A stretch of 64,000 nucleotides of DNA from positions 17,572 through 81,571 of the forward strand of contig JAAXTM010000012.1 of the NCBI GenBank assembly GCA_013336525.1, given 5' to 3'. Under the pieces are notes generated by a model. It was not told where the DNA came from, ran no database searches, and saw nothing but the letters and a program-made list of their open reading frames with translations. The translations under genes were made by a program, and so were the position numbers. Below are positions 32,341 through 40,758 of the stretch, piece by piece. Positions within the stretch are counted from its first letter, which is position 1. Each line of letters begins with the position of its first letter. The DNA comes from Geobacteraceae bacterium. GTDB lineage: Bacteria; Desulfobacterota; Desulfuromonadia; Geobacterales; Pseudopelobacteraceae.

Positions 32341-33693
32341 TTCGACCTTCTGCAAAAAACTCCCCTTGAATACCTGCTTTGTCTCCATGATCATCGCCGC
32401 CAGTTTTTCTCCGAGATCACCGGCGCCTTTGACCGCTTCGATACTTAATTCCATTTCTTTGGTACTGAATACGACCTCTCCGGCATCCTGCATTTTATAA
32501 TAGACCTCACGGTTGTCGGTGATGGTGTATGGCCTGCCTTTGCGGTCAGTCATGCTTTTGATGAGCGGTGGCGGGGTGTCTGATGTTTTTACCGGTGCTT
32601 GTCCGCCCGGCGTGCCTTGCTGGACCCGATAGGCGGCGGGTAATGCACCTTCAACCCATTTAACCAGATCTATACCCCCCTGGTATGCTTCGCCGGGGTC
32701 TTTATAGCCATCCGGGACCGGGTAGATGGTCGCGCCGAAGGTTTCTATCCACCAGGCTGCACCCTTTGCCCCGGCTTCGTCGTTGTCGAGGGCAACTTTG
32801 ATCTGGATTGCCTGACCTCTGCCGCGCTCTTGTTCGAGTATCTGGCCGATGATGTTGGCGTCCGGCTTGGTGTGGCTGCTCCCCATGCCGATAAAGGCGG
32901 CGAGTTCTCCGGCCAGGCTGTGCAGCATGATGGCGTCAAGTTCGCTTTCGACAATAATAATTGTTTTCCAGGCGCGGCGCGGGGTGGCGTCGAGCAGCAT
33001 GGGGGTTCCGCTGGAGCCGGGGGTTACATAATATCTTGGTTCACCGGTTGCGCGTCTGATCCTGATGCGTGCGGGGGTGCCGTTGACTGACCAGGGGATG
33101 GTGATGCCGATTGGCAGCCATAGTTTTTTGGCTTTGCCGTCGTCGCGGAGGACTTCATCCAGCCCCCAGGCGCTCCGGGCGCGATAGAGGTCTTTATCTT
33201 TTTCGCCGGGGTTAAAGCCGAGTTGCAGTTTTGCGATGGTTGCATCGCTGATGCCCCGTTTTTCGTTGAGCCACTTCACTTGTTGCGGGTTGGCCAGCAG
33301 TGCCTGGTGGCAGTTGTTGATGAATTTTGCGGCGCGTTCCTGCCAGAGTGCCGGGGTCTGTTTTGCTTCGGTGGCGTGGTACTGTTTTTTAACTGTTTGC
33401 GCCGCCGGTTCGCTGCTGTCCTGTTTAGGGTCATATTCTTTGCCGACTTCGCTGCAGGCTTGCTTGTAGGACATCCCTTCGATGTCGCGCAACCATTGGA
33501 GAGCGTCGCCCCCTTTATCGCAGCCACGGCACCACCAGGAGCCACGGCCATCATCCTGCAAAGGCCAGATGTGCATCCGGTTTGAGGTGCCGGTTTTGTC
33601 TGCGGGGGTGCAGAGTGGGCAGGGGCCGTGGTATTCGCCCCCTTTGTTGCTGCTGACCCGCTTCATGTTTTGTGATCTTTCGAGGATGTTCAT
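32332..33693 (-). CDS. DNA primase with CHC2 zinc finger and Toprim domain
   Basis: 453 residues. The zinc site at the N-terminus is CPLCTPADK...WWCRGCDKGGDALQWL. The Toprim domain at ~245-330 has TIIIVESELDAIMLHSLAG and VALDNDEAGAKGA. It makes primers for phage replication and pairs with the P4-type helicase encoded on the other side of the AT-rich region. The stop codon is inside the first attC-like site, so the last codons have been shaped by that junction. Confidence 0.85.
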   Translation of the reverse strand: MNILERSQNMKRVSSNKGGEYHGPCPLCTPADKTGTSNRMHIWPLQDDGRGSWWCRGCDKGGDALQWLRDIEGMSYKQACSEVGKEYDPKQDSSEPAAQTVKKQYHATEAKQTPALWQERAAKFINNCHQALLANPQQVKWLNEKRGISDATIAKLQLGFNPGEKDKDLYRARSAWGLDEVLRDDGKAKKLWLPIGITIPWSVNGTPARIRIRRATGEPRYYVTPGSSGTPMLLDATPRRAWKTIIIVESELDAIMLHSLAGELAAFIGMGSSHTKPDANIIGQILEQERGRGQAIQIKVALDNDEAGAKGAAWWIETFGATIYPVPDGYKDPGEAYQGGIDLVKWVEGALPAAYRVQQGTPGGQAPVKTSDTPPPLIKSMTDRKGRPYTITDNREVYYKMQDAGEVVFSTKEMELSIEAVKGAGDLGEKLAAMIMETKQVFKGSFLQKVEAL

Positions 33694-33703
33694 GCACGGC
33701 CCT

Positions 33704-33966
33704 TTTTTATGATGATTTATGACGATCCAAAAACGTAATAAAACATCATCATTTTGTAACTGCTTTGTTTTTCTATTCTTTTTGTTCTTTTATGACGTTA
33801 TTAAGATTATGTAGAGAATAAATAGTAAGTAAAAAAATAAAGGCCAAAAATCCTACGCTAAAAGTTCTGCACAAAATCATCATCATCATCATAAACGTGT
33901 TTATCTGCCTGTTTTTGTTCCGTTTATCTTTTATGATGATTTTATGATGATATGATGTTTCTATTA
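33704..33966. other. candidate phage replication origin
   Basis: A ~260-bp AT-rich stretch between primase and helicase genes, with many TATGATGAT / ATCATCATA units in both orientations (33708-33718, 33744-33752, 33877-33892, 33931-33957) plus poly-A/T runs. No convincing gene: the one open frame there (33773-33997) is a run of Met/Ile codons from the repeat. Confidence 0.45.
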
Positions 33967-34013
33967 AAAACCCCGCCCCCCTGTTTCTGCCAGCCACGAA
34001 AGCAAGGCCATCA

Positions 34014-35504
34014 TCATGTTTGTCGATACATCCATTCCGGGATGACTGATAAGCCGTAGACGTAGACGACTCCGCCGGTGTTCTTTGGGTTGCTCTTGAC
34101 GTAGCCGCGCTGCACGATCTGCTTGCTGAACCAGATGCTGGAGCGGGGGGTTTCGCTGATGTTTTCCTTCCACCATTTTCCGAATACGGTGAATAGTTCT
34201 TTGTAGGTGATGCGCTCGCCTGGTTCGGTTTCCTCGGTGGTGTGGTCGAGGAACTGGCCGATCAAGTCCTCTTCAATGCGCAGCGCGTCGGTGGCGGCAA
34301 GGATGAAGTCAGGCGGGTTGAGTCCTTTGTCGAGGAAGGCTATTGCACCGCGTACCAGCCAGGCGAGGATGCCGGGGTATTCGTTTTTGAGTTTTTCGCT
34401 CATGCCTTTGTCGATTTTGCGTTCGTTCTTTTTCTGTGGATCGGCGACAAAGGTGATGGTGTGGTCTATTTTGATGGTGCGCCGGAATATGGCGTAGTCT
34501 TTGGTGAAGCCTTCCGGCATGTTGTTGGTCATGAGCGCCAGTTTGTGGCTGGGTTTGAATTTGGTGGGGAATTTGTCGTGCGGGTTGCGGCCAGTGAGGG
34601 TGTCGCCACCGGTGAGCCATTTGACACGGGCAGAGCTGACGCGTCGCCCTTCGTCGGTTTCGGAGGCTATTACCAGCCGTTTGCCTTTGAGCATCATGGT
34701 GTCAGGGGATGGTCCGGCGCTGCTTTTGGATCTGCCCTGGTCAAGGAGCATTTCTGATTCTATCGGGCTGGCGAAGTCGCCCATGATGTCCATGATGGTT
34801 TCTAAAATTGTCCCTTTGCCGTTGCGGCCACCGCCGAGGAATACGCTGATGTAGTGTTCGGAGATGTCGCCGGTCATCCAGTAGCCGAACAGCCGCTGCA
34901 TGAAGTCGATTTTTTCCATATTGCCGTCATAGACGACATGAAGCAGGCTGATCCATGTTTTGCATGGTTCGTCAATGCCGCGCCATTCGATGTCGGTGTG
35001 CTGCAGGAGGTGATCGTCGTGCCTGCCGGGGGATATTTCACCGGTGCGGAGATCGACGACGCCGTTGGAGCAGGGCAATAGATAAGGTGCATCGTCAATG
35101 TCGTCACCGATGCAGCCGATGCCGCCATCTATCCGGTGCGACCAGCTGACGCAGTTGTTGGCACCGGCGGTGCTGTTGAGGCGATCGATGCGGCGTTTGA
35201 TAGCTCCGATTGTTTTCTGCAGTTGTTTTTGAGCTTCCAGATCCTGAGTGGCAACCAGCTCTTCTTCGACACCGGCAACCAGCGCTTTGTACTGTTCGAT
35301 TACTTTGCGGACGCCGGTAAAGACCTTCTCCATTCGGTCGATCTCCCAGTGGTGACCAGTCCAAGCCAGCCATACAGAGAGGGATTTGACAAATAGGTAA
35401 TCTTCCCGGTTGTTGTTGGCAAAGAGGATACCGTCACCGCGCTCGTTGGCCCGGTAACATTTCCACACTTCCCGCAGATCGGTTTTTTCAGTAGCTGACA
35501 TCAA
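34014..35504 (-). CDS. P4/D5-type helicase-primase protein (SF3 ATPase)
   Basis: 496 residues. The D5 N-terminal domain is at ~90-215 (PYLLPCSNGVVDLRTGEISPG, the usual 'l..NGvldl.tg' phrase). The SF3 helicase core has Walker A FLGGGRNGKGTILETI near residue 228, Walker B-like KRLVIASETDEG, and the sensor TNNMPEG. A C-terminal winged helix follows (ITYKELFTVFGKWWKEN). It is the replicative helicase of the phage. Confidence 0.88.
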   Translation of the reverse strand: MMSATEKTDLREVWKCYRANERGDGILFANNNREDYLFVKSLSVWLAWTGHHWEIDRMEKVFTGVRKVIEQYKALVAGVEEELVATQDLEAQKQLQKTIGAIKRRIDRLNSTAGANNCVSWSHRIDGGIGCIGDDIDDAPYLLPCSNGVVDLRTGEISPGRHDDHLLQHTDIEWRGIDEPCKTWISLLHVVYDGNMEKIDFMQRLFGYWMTGDISEHYISVFLGGGRNGKGTILETIMDIMGDFASPIESEMLLDQGRSKSSAGPSPDTMMLKGKRLVIASETDEGRRVSSARVKWLTGGDTLTGRNPHDKFPTKFKPSHKLALMTNNMPEGFTKDYAIFRRTIKIDHTITFVADPQKKNERKIDKGMSEKLKNEYPGILAWLVRGAIAFLDKGLNPPDFILAATDALRIEEDLIGQFLDHTTEETEPGERITYKELFTVFGKWWKENISETPRSSIWFSKQIVQRGYVKSNPKNTGGVVYVYGLSVIPEWMYRQT

Positions 35505-35758
35505 TCACCGTCAATATTATGACGTTCCGGCAACCACCGCCAAAACCGTCTGAAAATTTCACTATTTCATCTGAAACAAAAAATACAAATGGACTCAAAT
35601 ATCGCGGTACGCCGTGACCGCGTGGTTTTCATTGCTCCAAAGGACCCGCTTTTTTGCTACATAAAAGACCAAATAGGCCTTCGTGCTTTAAATCTTTATC
35701 CAAAAACTGATTCTGGGTAAGAAAAAAAAACGGCGTAATCGTGGGGGGCGCGGGGGCA
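35505..35758. other. 254-bp early intergenic region
   Basis: Contains a CGCGGT/ACCGCG stem (35603-35622) and an AT-rich part around 35650-35700. No start/stop arrangement that I trust as a gene. It may hold the promoter or an antitermination site for the helicase transcript. Confidence 0.3.
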
Positions 35759-36364
35759 TCACCGCTTGCTCGTTTCGAGCGCATACTTGATGCCCTCTTC
35801 AATGTGGGTAAGACCAACACGATCAACAACCAGCTGCGCTGTCTCGTGGAAACCAAACCGCTTCTTGATGTTTACAGACCGCTCCAACAACCACATCAAC
35901 TTCATCGTGCTGCGCTTGCCGCGACCGATACGGACCGCAAGGAAGTCGTGGCCTGTCTTGGTATGAACCAGAAACGCCTTGGTCAATGCCCGTGGCTTCT
36001 GACTCTTCTGCACCAGATCACGCTTGGTACGCCTGACATCGGCCATCGGTAACGCCAATCGTCGGCTCTTGGTTGGTAGCTTGGTGCCGCCCTCTTCCTG
36101 CATCTGCATCCATGGTGCAGTCGTAAATACCTTTGATGTCAGGTTCTGCTTGGTCGCCTTCTCGGTCTTAATTGAATGAGGGCCACGATCCCACCAACGG
36201 GTGCGGAGGGTAAAGCGGTGCGGCAATTCTTCCTTGACCTTCTCCCTGATACCATTAGCAAGCGATGTCAGACCCTTGGCAATACCGAAGCGAAGCTCAC
36301 CCTTTGCCAATGCCTCTAGATAAGCTGCCGTCTCGTTGATACCGCTCACATTAATCTTGAGCAT
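35759..36364 (-). CDS. phage minor tail/completion protein-like
   Basis: 201 residues from the ATG at 36364 (GGGGGT before it; it overlaps the upstream gene by 14 bp). The pattern GELRFGIAKGLTSLANGIREKVKEELPHRFTLRTRWWDRG and ATKQNLTSKVFTTAPWMQMQEEGG is like gp10/Z-type tail completion proteins. Its place among early genes, ~13 kb before the tail module, is unusual. Medium-low certainty on family. Confidence 0.45.
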   Translation of the reverse strand: MLKINVSGINETAAYLEALAKGELRFGIAKGLTSLANGIREKVKEELPHRFTLRTRWWDRGPHSIKTEKATKQNLTSKVFTTAPWMQMQEEGGTKLPTKSRRLALPMADVRRTKRDLVQKSQKPRALTKAFLVHTKTGHDFLAVRIGRGKRSTMKLMWLLERSVNIKKRFGFHETAQLVVDRVGLTHIEEGIKYALETSKR

Positions 36365-36620
36365 AATACCCCCGCGCCTGATTCTTTGAGCGTACATGAT
36401 CACGGATACAATCCAGATCAACACCGTAACGCTCCTCCAGGATATGCAGCAACGTCTCAACCGAATGGATCAGATCCATCGCCTCTTCGGCAACGCGACC
36501 AGACGGCTCGTTAAAATAGGCATCAAACAGTTCGCGGATCTCGGATTGGATATGGTTCAACTGCTCCCAGAGTCCATTCTGATCAACATACGTCGTGCGC
36601 GGGAAATGGTGGTCCATCAC
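36351..36620 (-). CDS. MazG-like NTP pyrophosphohydrolase
   Basis: 89 residues in the all-alpha NTP-PPase pattern: QSEIRELFDAYFNE and AEEAMDLIHSVETLLHIL give the paired acidic E..E and E..D metal site. Such enzymes hydrolyse dNTPs or (p)ppGpp-like nucleotides; phages use them in nucleotide pool control. It overlaps both neighbours by a few bases. Confidence 0.65.
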   Translation of the reverse strand: MMDHHFPRTTYVDQNGLWEQLNHIQSEIRELFDAYFNEPSGRVAEEAMDLIHSVETLLHILEERYGVDLDCIRDHVRSKNQARGYYAQD

Positions 36621-36994
36621 AGCCCCTTCTCAATCTTCCAATATTTATAAAGCGTTGTCGTACATAACGGCAGCTGCAGCGCCTTCACGATACCCTTAAA
36701 ATTAAACCCGTCACGAAACAGCCGCTCTATCTCTGGCATGTGTTCCTTGACCTTCGCGTGCAACTGGTCGCCTCGCTCGGTAATCGTCATACCCTTTGGG
36801 AAATAGCCATTTGAATTATCGAACCTCGGCGGCATAGGTCGCACCGTGCGAACCTCAGCATCTATCCACTTGCCGCACTTCCAGCACGTCAAACCCTCAA
36901 CAAAACCGGACTCAGACGCACGCTCCAAACCGGAAGCGCGGGAAACAACCGTCACCTGACGTAACGCAGTTCCACACTTAGGGCAATCACTCAT
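36617..36994 (-). CDS. zinc-ribbon / helix-turn-helix protein
   Basis: 125 residues: a CPKC...CWKC zinc ribbon (residues 4-40) followed by a helical end with RLFRDGFNFKGIVKALQLPLCTTTLYKYW, which looks like a helix-turn-helix. Possibly a transcription regulator of early or late genes. It overlaps the transglycosylase stop by 4 bp. Confidence 0.5.
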   Translation of the reverse strand: MSDCPKCGTALRQVTVVSRASGLERASESGFVEGLTCWKCGKWIDAEVRTVRPMPPRFDNSNGYFPKGMTITERGDQLHAKVKEHMPEIERLFRDGFNFKGIVKALQLPLCTTTLYKYWKIEKGL

Positions 36995-37527
36995 CGTGGC
37001 ACCTCGGCCAGCATCGCCAACACCCGGCGGGAATACGCATCAGCCTTAACACCATCGCCGTTATACGCCTTCACCGCACGCTTTATATTACCGCCATGCT
37101 GGTCAAGCAGTTCATCCAGCAACTGTTCACTCTGCATCATCTGACCAGCCGGATCTGCAGGAACATCACCATGGAAAAACGGCATCACCTGCCATGCACC
37201 ACGCTCGCCAGCCTTGCCAATAGCTTTTGGTGAGCCGTTGCTTTCTACCGCCGCAATCGCCGCCATCAAACGAGGTCGCTTTGCCTGTGCCGTTGCCCGT
37301 GCCATCTCCACCGCAGCCGGTGAACCCTGACGGGCGTAAAACTCGGCAAGCTGCGCCTCTTTAAACGTCAACACCGACTTCAACCGCGCAACCTCGGCAG
37401 CATGCTCACGGTCCATCCGCTCCTGTATCACTTCGGTCTGATACTCAACCGTGCCAGCCAAACCGATCAGCATAAAAACAACCAACAAACGATACCCAGG
37501 GCGCGTCATAATCCGTTCAAACGTCAT
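36991..37527 (-). CDS. membrane-anchored lytic transglycosylase-like protein
   Basis: 178 residues: an N-terminal membrane segment (YRLLVVFMLIGLAGTVEYQ), a charged helix, and an SLT/lysozyme-like domain with the catalytic Glu in AAIAAVESNGSPKAIGKAGERGAWQVMP and the late KRAVKAYNG. It would cut glycan strands, perhaps for DNA entry or virion release; it lies in the early operon, away from the endolysin. Confidence 0.7.
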   Translation of the reverse strand: MTFERIMTRPGYRLLVVFMLIGLAGTVEYQTEVIQERMDREHAAEVARLKSVLTFKEAQLAEFYARQGSPAAVEMARATAQAKRPRLMAAIAAVESNGSPKAIGKAGERGAWQVMPFFHGDVPADPAGQMMQSEQLLDELLDQHGGNIKRAVKAYNGDGVKADAYSRRVLAMLAEVPR

Positions 37528-37685
37528 GATAAAACTCCCTCTATTCCGTGATAATATGCTGCATCATAATCAGCACACTCAAAACCATGATCATCCAGCC
37601 ACTTCTCAACCGCCAACCGATTTACCAACCCCGCAGCAGAACAATTTCCAGCAAAGCGGCAACCATGGCAGGGCTGGGGAGGCAT
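37524..37685 (-). CDS. 53-residue cysteine-containing phage protein
   Basis: The ATG shares a base with the upstream stop (TGATG) and the stop overlaps the next start (ATGA), which is why I call this short ORF. The protein has CHGCRFAGNC near the N-terminus and an acidic-aromatic C-terminus (DYDAAYYHG). It may be a zinc-bound microprotein. No known role. Confidence 0.5.
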   Translation of the reverse strand: MPPQPCHGCRFAGNCSAAGLVNRLAVEKWLDDHGFECADYDAAYYHGIEGVLS

Positions 37686-37900
37686 CAGGCCGCCCTCTTC
37701 TGTAACTTCCGCGCTTTACGCGCGTCAGCAGCAATCAGCTGGCGTTCTGTCTCAGCCCGAAGCGACGGCATCCGCAAAGCCATCGTCAGGCGGTCTTTTG
37801 CCTCCTGATCAGGAGCAGCAGAAACCGGAGCAACAAAAAACGCCGCCAGCGCCGACTGTAATTCTTCTCGAATTATCTCGCGTATCTGATCGGCGTTCAT
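37685..37900 (-). CDS. small phage protein of unknown function
   Basis: 71 residues from the ATG at 37900, which overlaps the previous stop (ATGA) and has GAGGACC before it. Helical: NADQIREIIREELQSALAAFF and a basic C-terminus (ADARKARKLQKRAA). No motif recognised. Confidence 0.5.
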   Translation of the reverse strand: MNADQIREIIREELQSALAAFFVAPVSAAPDQEAKDRLTMALRMPSLRAETERQLIAADARKARKLQKRAA

Positions 37901-38136
37901 GGTCGGTCCTCTTCTGGCCAAAACCCTTCAGCTTTTAAAGCCGCTTGAATTTTTCCAGAACGGGTGACCGGGCTTTGTAGTTTGCCAACCGTACCAGCAA
38001 CTACTTGGTGGACTAGAGTATAGGGTTCATCGTGGTTGATTGCCCACTGGCGGACAGATAAACCCTGGAGCGCAAGAGCAGACCGAATCCTTTTTACTCT
38101 GTTTGTATTTTTTTCATTATCATGTATAGTATTCAT
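37897..38136 (-). CDS. phage early regulator (Cro-position HTH-like)
   Basis: 79 residues from the ATG at 38136. VKRIRSALALQGLSVRQWAINHDEPYTLVHQVVAGTVGKLQSPVTRSGKIQAAL resembles small phage HTH regulators in which the recognition helix follows 'sv.qwA'. It is divergent from the CI-like gene across 65 bp that hold palindromes, the Cro position, and is the first gene of the minus-strand operon. Confidence 0.6.
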   Translation of the reverse strand: MNTIHDNEKNTNRVKRIRSALALQGLSVRQWAINHDEPYTLVHQVVAGTVGKLQSPVTRSGKIQAALKAEGFWPEEDRP

Positions 38137-38149
38137 GGATAGAGTATTT

Positions 38150-38191
38150 ACTTGAATTTTATTCAAGTGTCAATAATAAAATTCAATTGAA
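38150..38191. promoter_or_regulatory. lysogeny operator region
   Basis: ACTTGAAT-TTT-ATTCAAGT (38150-38168) is a perfect 8-bp inverted repeat, and TTCAATTGAA (38182-38191) is a second palindrome. A further AATTCAATTG lies inside the repressor gene (~38230). They lie between divergent regulator genes. Confidence 0.55.
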
Positions 38192-38201
38192 AGGAAATTT
38201 T

Positions 38202-38537
38202 ATGGAAACAGCCGATACTCTTAAAATTAAATTCAATTGTGCCGAGGATACAGACCTTGGAAAAATATTTAATCGGAGCGGTAGTGCTGTTTCCGTATGG
38301 CGTAAAAAAGGTCTGCCATCATCAATAAAAGAGCGTGCCAATGAATTGATGAAAGAGCGCGGCATTGTATCCGAACCAAAAACACCATACGAATCATCAA
38401 AACATGACGACGATCTCCACCCTGATGAAATAGAAAAAATATTGATAAGGATGATCAGAGAGCGCGGCAAGGGTGCCGCTGCGCGATTTGTGGCAGAACT
38501 GCTAGATGAGGAAGAAAAGAAAAAGGCCGCTGAATAG
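38202..38537 (+). CDS. CI-like phage repressor
   Basis: 111 residues from the ATG at 38202 (AAAGGA before it). The N-terminal part (CAEDTDLGKIFNRSGSAVSVWRKKGLPSSIKERANELMKERGI) is the HTH of the CI/'Bacteriophage CI repressor helix-turn-helix' type. The rest is a charged helix; there is no LexA-type peptidase domain, so release from lysogeny would not be by RecA-aided self-cleavage. Its stop lies in the stem of a minus-strand terminator. Confidence 0.65.
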   Translation: METADTLKIKFNCAEDTDLGKIFNRSGSAVSVWRKKGLPSSIKERANELMKERGIVSEPKTPYESSKHDDDLHPDEIEKILIRMIRERGKGAAARFVAELLDEEEKKKAAE

Positions 38538-38542
38538 CGGCC
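38515..38542 (-). terminator. rho-independent terminator
   Basis: GGCCGCT-ATTC-AGCGGCC followed by TTTTTCTTTTC on the minus strand, 9 bp after the 47-residue gene. It also covers the repressor 3' end. Confidence 0.75.
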
Positions 38543-38550
38543 TGGGTGGC

Positions 38551-38694
38551 TTACTTTCTGGTAACAATAATAATCAGCGCCACGGCCATTGCGTGTGGCA
38601 AACCTTCACGGACCAGGCGATGTATCTTTTCCAGCTTTTCTTCAGGGGTCTTTCTCAGATACGATTTTTCATACAGCCTGGCGTAATCTTGCAT
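38551..38694 (-). CDS. 47-residue phage protein
   Basis: GAGGAGG precedes the ATG at 38694. The sequence is a charged helix (YLRKTPEEKLEKIHRLVREGLP) followed by HAMAVALIIIVTRK, a short hydrophobic end. It has its own terminator, so it is a one-gene unit in the lysogeny region. Unknown function. Confidence 0.5.
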   Translation of the reverse strand: MQDYARLYEKSYLRKTPEEKLEKIHRLVREGLPHAMAVALIIIVTRK

Positions 38695-38863
38695 TGATGC
38701 CTCCTCGGTTTTGGATGATCGCTGCAGGCATAAAAACAAATTTGATTTTAATAAACAAGCGGTATTTTGTCAGTTACGACAAAATAAGTCCTCATTAAAA
38801 TTGTGTTGCCATCTGGTTACACAGTGGGGGCGATTTCAGAGGGTGTTTAATGAGAAAAGAAAT

Positions 38864-39007
38864 TTACAGGGTCACTGACTCGCGGTGGATAATATAACGA
38901 ACATACTCAGATTGAGTCATCCGCTTTTTTGCTGCCAGTGCTTTTAATGTTTCCTTTTCTTCAGTGGTCATGCGGAGATGTACTACTTCATTTTTAAGGC
39001 GCGGCAT
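38864..39007 (-). CDS. 47-residue ribbon-helix-helix-like protein
   Basis: VVHLRMTTEEKETLKALAAKKRMTQSEYVRYII is the ribbon-helix-helix pattern (CopG/Arc/MobC-like). It would be a DNA-binding dimer, possibly an excision or lysogeny regulator. It is divergent from the lipoprotein gene. Confidence 0.6.
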   Translation of the reverse strand: MPRLKNEVVHLRMTTEEKETLKALAAKKRMTQSEYVRYIIHRESVTL

Positions 39008-39065
39008 TGCGGCGTTTATACAGGATAGCTGTTAAATTGTGAAGGGAAATTAAAGGGGGGGATTT

Positions 39066-39413
39066 ATGAAACTGTTACTTTACATGCTGGTCGTAATATC
39101 ATTGGCCGGGTGCCACGGTGCGCCGTTTACACTTCCGTATCAACCTCAAGCATGGGTCGAAAATGTTGATTATGAGGTTATCGGAAATACTGAATCATCG
39201 GCAGTAGGGTTCCTCCTGTTCGGATTTATTCCTATTGTCAAAAACGATATGTACCAGAGAGCATACGAAAAGGCGTTGGCATCAAGTTCAGGAACTAATA
39301 TTTTCAACCCTACCATAGAGGAATACTGGTATTTCACGCCACTCGGAAACATCTTTAAAGTTAATTTTAGTGGTCTAGCCGTAAAACGTATAAAAAAGGC
39401 ACCTAAACAATGA
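39066..39413 (+). CDS. prophage lipoprotein (moron)
   Basis: 115 residues with a signal peptide and lipobox (VVISLAGC). The mature part has a hydrophobic stretch (SAVGFLLFGFIPIVKNDMY) and a YKAL-type helix, like many small bacterial lipoproteins with unknown role. It is on the strand opposite to the lytic genes next to the integrase, the usual place of lysogenic-conversion genes. Confidence 0.55.
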   Translation: MKLLLYMLVVISLAGCHGAPFTLPYQPQAWVENVDYEVIGNTESSAVGFLLFGFIPIVKNDMYQRAYEKALASSSGTNIFNPTIEEYWYFTPLGNIFKVNFSGLAVKRIKKAPKQ

Positions 39414-39628
39414 GCGGACTAGCCATCTTTGCCATAATCATCGGGGTAATAGGATTCTTTTTTCTCTCCAATGCCACCACGGGTACAGGAATAATATGCT
39501 TTGGCTGCCTGTTGGCTATCATAGCCCGAATGAATCAAGCGGATAAGCACCATGCAGAAACGACCCAGGTACTAAACTCGATCAATCGGAAAGTATATGA
39601 GCTACCGTCTCCATCCGACAAAGAATAA
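39410..39628 (+). CDS. small membrane protein
   Basis: 72 residues with two membrane segments (LAIFAIIIGVIGFFFL and TGIICFGCLLAIIA) and a polar tail. It overlaps the lipoprotein stop by 4 bp (ATGA) and the integrase start by 32 bp. Expressed with them; unknown role. Confidence 0.5.
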   Translation: MSGLAIFAIIIGVIGFFFLSNATTGTGIICFGCLLAIIARMNQADKHHAETTQVLNSINRKVYELPSPSDKE

Positions 39629-40712
39629 AAACCTTCAACCAGGCGAACCACGCTGGTACCAGGTCGAAATCGGTCACAGTGACAACCGAAAAACTATCGT
39701 CATGCAGTTTGAGAATGATCGCCAGGCGCAAATATACGACAACGACCAGAAACGCGCCCACCGGCCAGAAATAAGCACCATCGTTGCACCCACCCTCAAT
39801 CAGATCCTGCCGGACTTTGTCGAATGGTATGGACTACATCGACAACCGCGAGCGCTGGAAGCATGGCTGCAGAGCTGGAACAATCTATCGCCCCATTTCG
39901 GTAAACTTAAACCGAACTACCTCACCCCGGCACTGATCGACCACTATAAAAGCCATCGCCTGGCACAAAAAGCCGGTATTCGCGCAAATCTGGTCTGTAA
40001 GCGCACCGTACAAAAAGAACTCAATTGTCTATCAGGCATTATCCGTTTTGCCACTGAGCGCAATTTCTGTGAGCCGCTGCCGTTTAAAATTGCTACCTTT
40101 CCAAAATCACAAACAGCACCACGGAAAAAGATCATCCCCACCCCTGACCAAGTGGAAGCGATGCTGGCAGAAACCAGATCAGACCTCCGGCCACTCTACC
40201 AACTGCTATACTATACCGGCATGAGGAGCGAGGAGGCCCGCACGATAACAGCGGACAGCGTCAACCTGGAAAGCAACGTGATACTAATATCAGGGAAAGG
40301 GAACAAACAACGCATAGTGCCAATCATCCCGCAACTGAAACCGGTACTAGAAGAATTGAAAAAGGGGAAAAAAGCGGGGGATCTGCTGCTGATATCCAAA
40401 CGATCCGGAAAGGGGTATAAGCCAAACATCGGCAGGGTAGGGGCATCAGCAGAAAAAGCGGGGATCACCGCCCACATGAGCGCTCACATGTTCCGGCACT
40501 GTTTCGCCACCCACTGCATATATTGGGGCCTGGACACGCGAACAGTCCAGATGCTGCTCGGTCACTCGGCCATAACCACCACGCAGATGTACACAGAGCT
40601 TGCTGCAAGTTTCTTAACGCAGGAAATGAGCCGCTTCGGGAATACCCCGACGGAAACAGCCAATAAACCAAAACAAAAACAGCCGGTTAAACGTAAAGGA
40701 AAGAAACTCTGA
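39597..40712 (+). CDS. int: prophage integrase (tyrosine recombinase)
   Basis: 371 residues. The N-terminal arm- and core-binding part is followed by the catalytic domain with Arg in YTGMRSEEAR, Lys in SGKGNKQRI, HMFRHCFATH, LGHSAITTTQMYTEL with the Tyr. It catalyses integration into tRNA-Gln. The last codon and stop (40707-40712) lie inside the attR core, so the gene end is part of attP. The ATG overlaps the membrane protein gene; its ribosome binding site (GGAAAG) is weak. Confidence 0.92.
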   Translation: MSYRLHPTKNKNLQPGEPRWYQVEIGHSDNRKTIVMQFENDRQAQIYDNDQKRAHRPEISTIVAPTLNQILPDFVEWYGLHRQPRALEAWLQSWNNLSPHFGKLKPNYLTPALIDHYKSHRLAQKAGIRANLVCKRTVQKELNCLSGIIRFATERNFCEPLPFKIATFPKSQTAPRKKIIPTPDQVEAMLAETRSDLRPLYQLLYYTGMRSEEARTITADSVNLESNVILISGKGNKQRIVPIIPQLKPVLEELKKGKKAGDLLLISKRSGKGYKPNIGRVGASAEKAGITAHMSAHMFRHCFATHCIYWGLDTRTVQMLLGHSAITTTQMYTELAASFLTQEMSRFGNTPTETANKPKQKQPVKRKGKKL

Positions 40713-40752
40713 CGCCGTCATCTCTTGGTTCGAATCCAGGTACCCCTGCCAA
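40707..40752 (+). repeat. attR core of the prophage
   Basis: 46 bp identical to attL. Looks like a tRNA 3' half but has no 5' half, so it is not a tRNA gene. Confidence 0.95.
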
Positions 40753-40758
40753 AACTTC

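Larger units (their letters stand above)
4327..40752. mobile_element. siphovirus-type prophage integrated in tRNA-Gln
   Basis: The 36.4-kb element is bounded by 46-bp identical att cores and has an integrase at the attR end. Its gene order on the minus strand is early/replication, terminase, head, tail, fibres, lysis. Terminase, portal, protease, coat, tail tube, tape measure, tip protein, endolysin, repressor and integrase are all open, so nothing visible rules out a functional phage. Confidence 0.95.

Noticed and set aside
33773..33997. 74-residue minus-strand frame
   Set aside because: Its sequence is a translation of the ATGATGAT repeats; treated as non-coding origin region.
40707..40752. 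Apparent second tRNA-Gln
   Set aside because: Only the 3' half is present, preceded by the integrase gene; it is attR.
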